Shown here: positions 53,013 to 60,894 of the stretch, one piece after another
How the letters are laid out: the number at the start of each line of letters is the position of its first letter
Position numbering within the stretch: the stretch's first letter is position 1
Assembly: GCF_029360725.1 (NCBI RefSeq)
Contig: NZ_JARKMY010000002.1
Span: 992,001-1,056,000, forward strand
Reading direction: 5' to 3'
Length of the DNA: 64,000 bases
Source: Chryseolinea sp. H1M3-3
GTDB lineage: Bacteria; Bacteroidota; Bacteroidia; Cytophagales; Cyclobacteriaceae
Made by a program: the position numbers and the translations under genes
The notes under the pieces: model-generated
What the model was told of the DNA's origin: nothing
What the model saw: only the letters and a program-made list of their open reading frames with translations
Database searches by the model: none

Positions 53013-54782
53013 ATGAAAATAATATCGTGTATACTCACTATAGCTGCTTTCTTATTATCATGTCAAACAAAAGACGTAAAGAAGAATACAATCTCAGAAG
53101 TGATGGACGATGTAATCACGCGGCTTTACGAACAGGTTCCGGCAGAGCAATATAGTAGCATCGACGACGCTTTCATGCTTGAATTTTTGAATGAGGATGA
53201 AAAAGAACTGCTGGCCTCCCGGTACTTATATTTTACCGTAAACGTTCCGGTGACTGTATCACTGATGCGGCACACGCAGCAAAGAACAATTCCATTTTGG
53301 TTACCCGCATCTGGGTTTATAAAAACAGATCAGATCGTAAAAAATGCGGAAGGGTATGAATATGAAGTTTGGGAAAAGAAGTATGCCGAAGGAAAGATTG
53401 AATTGGGAATAAATGGCTTTGATAAACATCGTCCGGTATATTTTATTGCCGTATCACCACAGAATTCTCACCACGAATTAAAGATCTCAAATATTTATCC
53501 CTCGCAATACGCGCTGAGTACCATGCAGGTGGGCGCCTTTACCTATCACGATTGGTCGGGACTTTTGTTAACGGAAATTCCAGAGCATCTTATTGGATCG
53601 AAGTTCTTTACAACGGTACGGGGACGCGCGCGTGAAGCGCATGTGATCGGCGCCTTTCGCGAGACGCCTTTTCCATCATCAAAGAATCCTGATCAGGTGA
53701 TGCTTACCTGGAGTGGATCACCAAAGTCTACAATAGACATTCAATGGCGAACAAATACAACGGTAGCGACCGGTTCGGTTCGTTACTGGGCGTTGGGAAG
53801 CAAAGATACTTTGACCACCTCTGCTGCTCTAAAAGTGATTCAGGACCGGATGCTTTTTAATGACAGGTATATTCACCGGTTTACGGCTGAGCTGAAAGAG
53901 CTGAAGCCAGGGATAACTTATAAATATCAGGTAGGAAGTGATGATCAAAATTGGTCTGCTGTAAAAAGTTTTCAAACCGAGCCGGCTGATACCGATCATT
54001 TCTCATTTGTGTGGTTTGGCGATACGCATTGTTTTCCCGACTCCGGCAAGCTGGTGTCGTTGGCAGAAAAGGAAAACAAGGACATCTCATTTTATTCTAT
54101 TGCTGGTGACATTGTGAGCACAGGATTGAACAGAGATGATTGGGATAAATTGTTTGAATACTCAGGGAGCGTATTTGCTCAGAAACCATTGATGCCTGTT
54201 CCTGGTAATCACGACCGGCAGGATGGGCTTGGCGCGCAATTGTATTACGATCTATTTAGTCTTCCGAAAAATGGTCCCGAGAAAGTTGAAAAAGAAAGTT
54301 CGTACGCTTTTGAATATGGTAATGCATTGTTTCTCATGATTGATGCAACGTCTGAGGTAGGCGATCATACAGCATGGATAGAAGAAAAGCTTTCGTCAAC
54401 TAAGGCCACATGGAAATTTGTGATGTTTCATTTCCCGCCTTACAATTTTGAAGAACCATACCTGGACATTCAGCAAGCATGGGTTCCCCTCTTCGATAAA
54501 TATCATGTGGATATGGTGATGGGTGGTCATATCCACTACTACATGCGTTCGCACCCTATGTTTGATGGAAAGGTAGTCAACGATTATAGTAAAGGAACTG
54601 TTTATGCCATTTCAATCAGTATTCCTGGCAAACATGATAATATGACGGAAGAACCGTATGCTGTTAAACAATTCAATGAAGGATATTTTTATCAGCGTAT
54701 GGAAATTGATGGAAAAGTTCTCAAGTATACAACCGTGGATAGTAATGGTGAAGTAAAGGATACATTTACAATTCAAAAATAA
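53013..54782 (+). CDS. Purple acid phosphatase-like metallophosphatase lipoprotein
   Basis: From the ATG at 53013 (upstream in-frame GTG rejected; it lies before the terminator hairpin) the product has 589 residues. The signal ends with lipobox LLSC. After a roughly 190-residue N-terminal domain, an FN3-like domain typical of purple acid phosphatases follows (PDQVMLTWSGSPKSTIDIQWRT), and then the metallophosphatase domain with GDTH (D337), AGDIVS, GNHD, a histidine in FHFPPYN and GGHIHYY. The metal ligands of the fold are all there. It would remove phosphate from phosphomonoesters outside the cytoplasm, such as an inositol phosphate, but no direct evidence links it to that. Confidence 0.9.
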   Translation: MKIISCILTIAAFLLSCQTKDVKKNTISEVMDDVITRLYEQVPAEQYSSIDDAFMLEFLNEDEKELLASRYLYFTVNVPVTVSLMRHTQQRTIPFWLPASGFIKTDQIVKNAEGYEYEVWEKKYAEGKIELGINGFDKHRPVYFIAVSPQNSHHELKISNIYPSQYALSTMQVGAFTYHDWSGLLLTEIPEHLIGSKFFTTVRGRAREAHVIGAFRETPFPSSKNPDQVMLTWSGSPKSTIDIQWRTNTTVATGSVRYWALGSKDTLTTSAALKVIQDRMLFNDRYIHRFTAELKELKPGITYKYQVGSDDQNWSAVKSFQTEPADTDHFSFVWFGDTHCFPDSGKLVSLAEKENKDISFYSIAGDIVSTGLNRDDWDKLFEYSGSVFAQKPLMPVPGNHDRQDGLGAQLYYDLFSLPKNGPEKVEKESSYAFEYGNALFLMIDATSEVGDHTAWIEEKLSSTKATWKFVMFHFPPYNFEEPYLDIQQAWVPLFDKYHVDMVMGGHIHYYMRSHPMFDGKVVNDYSKGTVYAISISIPGKHDNMTEEPYAVKQFNEGYFYQRMEIDGKVLKYTTVDSNGEVKDTFTIQK

Positions 54783-54787
54783 ATTTG

Positions 54788-54815
54788 CTCCCGAAGGTGG
54801 GAGTCAGTTGTTTTC
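54788..54815 (+). terminator. Intrinsic terminator after the phosphatase gene
   Basis: CTCCC (54788-54792), loop of 6, GGGAG (54799-54803), followed by a T-rich run ending TTGTTTT. It is a modest but well-placed terminator. Confidence 0.65.
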
Positions 54816-54992
54816 CGTTCCAACATGACCTCAAGATCCATTGGCTGTAAGCAGGTCTATCCTAACGATCGATCAAGATGTTCGGCGTGACTCTTTTCGG
54901 CCGGGACTTCATCTCATGATTTGCAATTTGAGCAAAGTGTGAGATGAGATACGCAAAATGCGTACTCCTGTCATGGTGCTTTTTGTATTCTT

Positions 54993-57266
54993 ATGATAAT
55001 GTCAACGCCTGTTGCTTTCGCCCATAAAAAACAATTGTGCATTCTCGTGATATCCGGAATGATTCTGGCATGCTGTGTCAAAAAGGAAAATAAACTTACT
55101 GATTCACAGACACCAAGTTTCGTTTCAGATACCGTTTTTTGGCAAGAATACCATGAAGGTTATTTGGTTAGCAAAGAAGCGGAGGCCAATGAGGTCCGCA
55201 GTATTGCTGTTGATTCTTCCAATAATGTCTGGATTGCAACACCTATGGGTGTGTTTAAGAAAAAAGAGAATGATAAAAATTGGCTTCACGCGATTCCGGA
55301 ATCAGAGCAAGGTCCTTCCTTTTCTGTTGAGATTGACAACCAATCCGCCGTATGGATGACTACATGGAACGGCGTTTACCGCTTTAAGAATAGTATACTT
55401 GAACGCATGCCAGGTGCTCAATCACCCATTTCGACTTTGTGTGTTGGGAGTGAAGGGGTTTATGCGTTAGGACCGCATGGCGTCTGGCTGTATAATGACA
55501 ACGGCTGTACTAAAATGGATTATCCAATTGCACGATCTGTACGTGATGCTACTTCCGATGGCAGGGGTGGATTATGGATAGGAAGCGACGTCGGACTTTA
55601 TCACTGTAATGCTAATGCGACAAAACATTTTGTGAAGCCGGATCATTTGCTTAGTGCATATATCCGTGGCGTTGCCTTAGATGATGATAAACTGTGGGCT
55701 GCCGGATTGGGTGGTGTCACCATTCTCCAGGATGAAAAAAAGGTTAACGGGTTATTACCAAAAGATGGAATTCCATCAATTCAGGTAAACTGCTTGAAGC
55801 GTTCACCCGATGGCGTAATGTGGGTGGGTACCGCCGTAGGCGTAGTAAGGTATAATCAGGCCGAAAGCCATTCACTTCTATTTAGCCGACGCTGGTTATT
55901 GGATGATCAGGTAAACGATATTGCGTTCGATAACAATGGCAATGCATGGATCGCTACAGCAGGAGGAGTAAGTGCCATCAAGCGGAGGAAGATGACGTTG
56001 GCCGGCAAGCAAAACTATTTTTATGATGTATTAATGCGGCGCCATATTCGTGATCCCTGGATCGCAGGTCAATGCCGCCTTCCAGTAGCCGGCGATACAA
56101 CACGATGGGAGTCAGAGGATGATGACAACGATGGTGAATATACCGGCAACTATCTGGCAATGGAGAGTTTTCGTTATGCAGTCACCAAAGATGAGGATGC
56201 TAAAGTGAAAGCGAAGAAAGCTTTTCAGTTTTTAAAATTGCTACAAGAAGTCACTGAAACTGATGGCTTCTTTGCGAGGACCATTGTCCCTTCTGACTGG
56301 AGTTTTATTCATGATGTTAACCAAACCTATACTGACCGACAGATAGCCGATGAGTTGGTAAAGGAACCACGTTTCAAACCAGTTCCCATACGATGGCATA
56401 AATCAAGGGATGGAAAGTGGCTTTGGAAGGGTGACACGAGCAGCGATGAAATCTGCGGCCATATGTTTGGATATTTTTTTTATTATGAGCTGGTAGCGGA
56501 TGACGCGGAGAAAGATATCGTACGAAAACATGTCGCTAAGATCGTAGATCACCTTATGGCGAATGATTTTACCTTAACGGATCTCGATGGTAAAGCAACG
56601 CGCTGGGGAGTTTGGTCTCCGGATAAATTAAATCGAGATCCGGAATGGTCACCTGATCGAAGCCTGAATTCGATGGAGTTGTTAGCTTTTCTGAAACTGG
56701 CTCATTACATGACGGGAGATGAAAAGTATCAGCGTGAATATAGCAGACTTATCAACGAGGAGGGATACAAGGACAACATGGCGAACATCCCGCATCAGAA
56801 CCCCGCATGGTTTATTTATTTTGATGTTACCCTGGCTGCTTATCAATATCCCATACTGCTCAAATGTGAAAAAGATCCTGAGCTATTGGCATTTTATCAA
56901 CAACACATTGACACCTGGATGGAACATCGCAAGGGTGATAAAAATCCATTGTTAAATTTTATTTATTGCTTTTCACGGAATAAAAAGGTGGAAATTCAAC
57001 CATCGGTCGATTTACTGAAAGATACACCTTTAGATCTTATTGACTGGACGATTGATCATACGAAGCGTGAAGACATTAGTATGGTGCATTATCCTGTGTT
57101 GGATGAAATCCAAGTAAGTGAATTGCCGCCCGCCAGCATCCGTGGCACAATACGATGGGACAAAAATCCGTGGGGGATTAGCAGTGGCAATCACCATGTA
57201 GAACGGGAACCCGTGTTTTGGCTTTTGCCTTATTGGATGGGAAGATACATGGAAATGATTAAATGA
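54993..57266 (+). CDS. Propeller plus alpha-helical domain lipoprotein, unassigned family (paralog 1)
   Basis: A 757-residue exported protein with a signal ending in LACC. Residues about 60-330 form a beta-propeller of the type seen in hybrid two-component sensors (VRSIAVDSSNNVWIATPMGVFKKK, GGLWIGSDVGLYHC, GVMWVGTAVGVVRYN). The C-terminal about 400 residues are mostly helical and carry conserved-looking motifs: RWESEDDDNDGEYTGNYLAMESFRYAVTK, WKGDTSSDEICGHMFGYFFYYEL, DLDGKATRWGVW and FWLLPYWMGRY. These recur in the next gene, so it is a tandem paralog. The helical part resembles an alpha/alpha-toroid of glycan-active enzymes, but I recognise no family. Neighbours are glycan-degradation genes. 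Confidence 0.8.
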   Translation: MIMSTPVAFAHKKQLCILVISGMILACCVKKENKLTDSQTPSFVSDTVFWQEYHEGYLVSKEAEANEVRSIAVDSSNNVWIATPMGVFKKKENDKNWLHAIPESEQGPSFSVEIDNQSAVWMTTWNGVYRFKNSILERMPGAQSPISTLCVGSEGVYALGPHGVWLYNDNGCTKMDYPIARSVRDATSDGRGGLWIGSDVGLYHCNANATKHFVKPDHLLSAYIRGVALDDDKLWAAGLGGVTILQDEKKVNGLLPKDGIPSIQVNCLKRSPDGVMWVGTAVGVVRYNQAESHSLLFSRRWLLDDQVNDIAFDNNGNAWIATAGGVSAIKRRKMTLAGKQNYFYDVLMRRHIRDPWIAGQCRLPVAGDTTRWESEDDDNDGEYTGNYLAMESFRYAVTKDEDAKVKAKKAFQFLKLLQEVTETDGFFARTIVPSDWSFIHDVNQTYTDRQIADELVKEPRFKPVPIRWHKSRDGKWLWKGDTSSDEICGHMFGYFFYYELVADDAEKDIVRKHVAKIVDHLMANDFTLTDLDGKATRWGVWSPDKLNRDPEWSPDRSLNSMELLAFLKLAHYMTGDEKYQREYSRLINEEGYKDNMANIPHQNPAWFIYFDVTLAAYQYPILLKCEKDPELLAFYQQHIDTWMEHRKGDKNPLLNFIYCFSRNKKVEIQPSVDLLKDTPLDLIDWTIDHTKREDISMVHYPVLDEIQVSELPPASIRGTIRWDKNPWGISSGNHHVEREPVFWLLPYWMGRYMEMIK

Positions 57267-57423
57267 TCCTGCGACAGGTACTATCGCACCGCGTCTCTCC
57301 TTACAGCAAAACGGATTTCGCAAAGCACCCCTTTATAAACGTAAATCGATACGCCACTATGAGGCTTTTTATATATTCTTGCTTGTAAAAAGAATTACGA
57401 TTGAATAATAAAATCATTTGAAG

Positions 57424-59664
57424 ATGAAAACAGTTGCACAATGGGTGTGGGCACTTGGTATTTTGATAGTTGCATTTTCGTGCTCAAAGAAGAATGAAGA
57501 AGCCGGGACTGGCCAACCAGTCCATCAAGATGTTTCCTATCTGCAGGATTTTAGCAAGAAGTTTGAACTACAGCAGGAAGGTGTAGGTTTAAAAAAAGTA
57601 TATAGTGACAGGAATGGTGTCATACAGATTTATTCTTCGGCAGGGTTACTAAAAACATATGCGGGAGAATTCCTTTATCCCGGCTTGTTAGTTCCCGATA
57701 AAACATACCGTCCCATTGCTGATAAAAAGATTTTGAATCTCGGTCTTTATCATGATCAATTTGTTTACCTCGATGATAAAGCGGTACTAAGCAACGCTTG
57801 GGCTGGTAATCTCTATTCGCGTTATACCATGCTTGGGGCTTCCCTCTTTGAAGGCGGTGAAACGTTTTCGTTCTTAATTTCCGATGGTCATGCCCTGCAA
57901 TATCTCAAAGACTCCAAGGTATTGTGGGAAGGAAAGTCAGGTGAAAAAATCAACGACATTATTTTTGATGCGAGTAAAAACGTTTTCTGGCTATTAAGTG
58001 GCCAATCACTCTCTTTCTTTTCCGTAAAAAGTCTTACAATGACACCAGCTTTCTCAGGAAATAATTTTGCATGCTTTACACTTTCCAATGGGGGGAAGGA
58101 AATTGTCATTGGAACAAATGATGGATATCTTATTGTCGATGCTGATTCAAAGCAACAAAAAGGAGAGGTGGTCAAAAAACTTCCGTGGACTGAAATTACA
58201 ACAGTTCAGGAAATTAATGGTAAACTCTGGTTCGGTTCAACCAGAGGTGCCTTCGCCGCTAACGCAGATGGTAAGTTCGACTATTATGCCTCTAAACGCT
58301 GGCTTCCCTCAGACAACGTAGTGGATATTGAAAAAGGTCCGGATAATTCGGTTTTAGTACTTACGGATAAGGGCCTTGGACAAATTTGTTTCAAAGCAAT
58401 GACCTTACATGATAAAGCCATGTACTTTGAAAAGCAAGTTCGCGCCCGTCATATCCGTCACGGTTTTAACGCTACGCTCGGCTATATGCAGGATGGTAGC
58501 CTCGCTACCGGATCGTTGGAAGACTCTGATAACGATGGATTATGGACTTCGATGTACCTGGGCGGAGAAGTATTCCGTTACGCGGTTACGAAATCAGAGG
58601 AGGCTCTTCAAAATATTGAAGAGTGCATGGCAGCGATGGAGCGTCTTTATACTATCAACGGCGTAAAAGGATTTCCGTCACGGTCATTTGAAAGAACCGG
58701 ATATAAGTACGAGGATAAACCTTGGCGTAGAGCTAAGGATCCTGAGTGGGATTGGAAATCTACAACCAGCAGCGATGAAGCAATCGGTCACATCTTTGCC
58801 TTTGGTGTGATGGCAGAACTTCTCGACGATCAAAAAGATCTTCAAACCAGAGCGATCACGCTAATCGATTCCCTTATGCAACACACGATCGATAATGATT
58901 TTTATTTGGTGGACTGGAACGGGGAGCCTACGCTTTGGGGGAAATGGAATCCGAAATATGTAAACGCCAGACCTGTTGGTGTGGGTGATCGTAAGATCAA
59001 TTCATCAAACATCATCGCGATGCTTCAGACTGCATATCATTTTACAAAGAAGGAAGTTTATAAAGAAAAAGCATTTGAGCTGATGACAAAGCATGGTTAC
59101 TACGAAAACCTCATGTTCCCGATGAGTCAGGTGCGACAAGCAGATGCCAACGCCGACGATTGGAGCAAAATGTTGTCAGAGTCCTGGAATCACTCTGATG
59201 ATGAGATGTACTTTGTGGGCTACTGGGGACTTTATCGTTACGCGTTCAACGATACTTTAAAAGTAAAATTCAAAGAGGCCATCCTTGATCATTGGCAAAT
59301 AGAAAGGCCTGAGAAAGAAGGTGCCTGGAATATTTTTACGGCGCTTACAGGTACGAAAGAATTCGATTTGAATGAAGCAGTTTGGTATTTGCAGGAATAC
59401 CCGATGGACCTTGTTCACTGGAAGGTCGAAAACAGTCACCGGAAAGATATTGAACTGATGGAGCCCAACTTTCGAAGACAGACAATCAAAGAAGTTCTTC
59501 CTGCAAGTGAGTTGCCAATAAGTCGACACAATGCTAACCGTTTTGATTTGGATGGCGGAGATAACGGGGCCTCCGAATACAGCGCAGGAGATATTTGGCT
59601 TTTGCCTTATTGGATGGGAAGGTATTTAAATGTGATTAGTGCGCCGGATGAGAAAAAAAAATGA
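57424..59664 (+). CDS. Propeller plus alpha-helical domain lipoprotein, unassigned family (paralog 2)
   Basis: A 746-residue lipoprotein from the ATG at 57424 (an in-frame TTG lies 6 bases upstream). The signal ends with AFSC. It repeats the architecture of the preceding gene: a diverged propeller in residues about 40-330 (KINDIIFDASKNVFWLLSGQSL, LWFGSTRGAFAAN), then the helical domain with SLEDSDNDGLWTSMYLGGEVFRYAVTK, WKSTTSSDEAIGHIFAFGVMAELL, DWNGEPTLWGKW and IWLLPYWMGRYL. Shared acidic motifs (DxDNDG, TSSDE) may form an active site. The gap to the paralog is 157 bases. The product is unassigned but clearly a real family. Confidence 0.8.
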   Translation: MKTVAQWVWALGILIVAFSCSKKNEEAGTGQPVHQDVSYLQDFSKKFELQQEGVGLKKVYSDRNGVIQIYSSAGLLKTYAGEFLYPGLLVPDKTYRPIADKKILNLGLYHDQFVYLDDKAVLSNAWAGNLYSRYTMLGASLFEGGETFSFLISDGHALQYLKDSKVLWEGKSGEKINDIIFDASKNVFWLLSGQSLSFFSVKSLTMTPAFSGNNFACFTLSNGGKEIVIGTNDGYLIVDADSKQQKGEVVKKLPWTEITTVQEINGKLWFGSTRGAFAANADGKFDYYASKRWLPSDNVVDIEKGPDNSVLVLTDKGLGQICFKAMTLHDKAMYFEKQVRARHIRHGFNATLGYMQDGSLATGSLEDSDNDGLWTSMYLGGEVFRYAVTKSEEALQNIEECMAAMERLYTINGVKGFPSRSFERTGYKYEDKPWRRAKDPEWDWKSTTSSDEAIGHIFAFGVMAELLDDQKDLQTRAITLIDSLMQHTIDNDFYLVDWNGEPTLWGKWNPKYVNARPVGVGDRKINSSNIIAMLQTAYHFTKKEVYKEKAFELMTKHGYYENLMFPMSQVRQADANADDWSKMLSESWNHSDDEMYFVGYWGLYRYAFNDTLKVKFKEAILDHWQIERPEKEGAWNIFTALTGTKEFDLNEAVWYLQEYPMDLVHWKVENSHRKDIELMEPNFRRQTIKEVLPASELPISRHNANRFDLDGGDNGASEYSAGDIWLLPYWMGRYLNVISAPDEKKK

Positions 59665-59736
59665 TTCATCCGGATTGGTACTCGATGACATTAATCTACT
59701 TTAGAATGTTGTAACCAACCTAACAATTGTCTTCGA

Positions 59737-60846
59737 ATGAATAATGTTCAATCACACGCAGGCACACGGCTAACATCGTTAGATGCCATGCGTGGTTTTA
59801 CCATTGCAGCAATGATCCTAGTAAACTATCCGGGAAGCTGGCAACATATTTATCAGCCACTCGAACATGCGGAATGGCATGGACTTACGCCTACCGACCT
59901 GATATTTCCTTTCTTTTTATTCATCGTAGGAGTATCCATTGCGCTGTCGTACACAAAACTTTTAGAGAAGGGAAACTCCAGGAAGGAATTGTATAAGAAG
60001 ATTGTGTTCCGGGCGCTGAAAATATTTGCCGTTGGTATTATTCTAAGTTTGATCCCAAACTTTGATTTTATGAATATCCGGTTCGCCGGCGTGTTGCAGC
60101 GAATCTCCATCGTCTTTCTGGTTTGTTCGTTCATCTTCCTGAATACTTCATTTAAAACACAAGCCTGGCTGGGCGCTGTAACACTCATCTTGTACTGGTT
60201 GGTCATGACGTTAATTCCAACGCCAGGGGTAGGGTACGTGAGCTTGGAAAAAGGTGTAAACCTGGCTGCATGGATAGATAGTATGCTGCTTCCGGGTAGG
60301 ATGTGGCAAGGCACGTGGGACCCAGAAGGAATTCTTAGTACGTTTCCATCCATCGTTACTGGTATCACAGGTTTGCTCGCGGGACATTTGTTGCTGAGTA
60401 AACGAACACCGTACGACAAATCTATTTTGTTGATGATTTTGGGATTCGCAGCTGTCACGCTGGGATACGTTTGGGGTTTAACTTTTCCTGTGAACAAGAA
60501 TTTGTGGAGCAGTTCCTTTGTGTTAGTTACCTCAGGCCTTGCTTCCCTTTTGTTGGGCGCACTTTACTACATTGTTGATATCAGGCATTATACTACAGGC
60601 ACGAAACCGGGAATAATTTTCGGGGCTAATGCTATTGCCATATATGTTATTTCTGATGTTATCTCTATCATTTTTTACAGCTTGCCTTTTGGGGCAGCCT
60701 CGTTGAACGTCCATTTTATGACGGGCCTGACAGCAATTGGTGTCGCACCTAAACTGGTAAGCATGCTTTACGCTATCATCTTTGTTTGCATCAATTTTTC
60801 AATTGCCTATGTGTTGTACAAAAAGAAAATTTTTATCCGGCTCTGA
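59737..60846 (+). CDS. HGSNAT/DUF5009-like membrane acyltransferase
   Basis: A 369-residue protein with about 10 membrane helices. The N-terminal signature TRLTSLDAMRGFTIAAMILVNYPGSW and EHAEWHGLTPTDLIFPFFLFIVGVSIALSY is that of the bacterial relatives of heparan-alpha-glucosaminide N-acetyltransferase, with the conserved aspartate and histidine of that region. Bacterial homologues are linked to N-acetylglucosamine use and are sometimes called NagX. The following GH20 gene and ROK kinase strengthen a GlcNAc connection. Whether it acetylates or transports a sugar is not known. Confidence 0.9.
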   Translation: MNNVQSHAGTRLTSLDAMRGFTIAAMILVNYPGSWQHIYQPLEHAEWHGLTPTDLIFPFFLFIVGVSIALSYTKLLEKGNSRKELYKKIVFRALKIFAVGIILSLIPNFDFMNIRFAGVLQRISIVFLVCSFIFLNTSFKTQAWLGAVTLILYWLVMTLIPTPGVGYVSLEKGVNLAAWIDSMLLPGRMWQGTWDPEGILSTFPSIVTGITGLLAGHLLLSKRTPYDKSILLMILGFAAVTLGYVWGLTFPVNKNLWSSSFVLVTSGLASLLLGALYYIVDIRHYTTGTKPGIIFGANAIAIYVISDVISIIFYSLPFGAASLNVHFMTGLTAIGVAPKLVSMLYAIIFVCINFSIAYVLYKKKIFIRL

Positions 60847-60894
60847 TGCTGCGACAAGCAGAAGCGGTAACGCACAGGTAAAAAAATTTGCCCT

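Noticed and set aside
57858-57876. Operator-like GAAACGTTTTCG inside the second propeller gene
   Set aside because: It lies within coding sequence, matches only the core of the LacI operator and lacks the outer arms, so chance is the simpler explanation.
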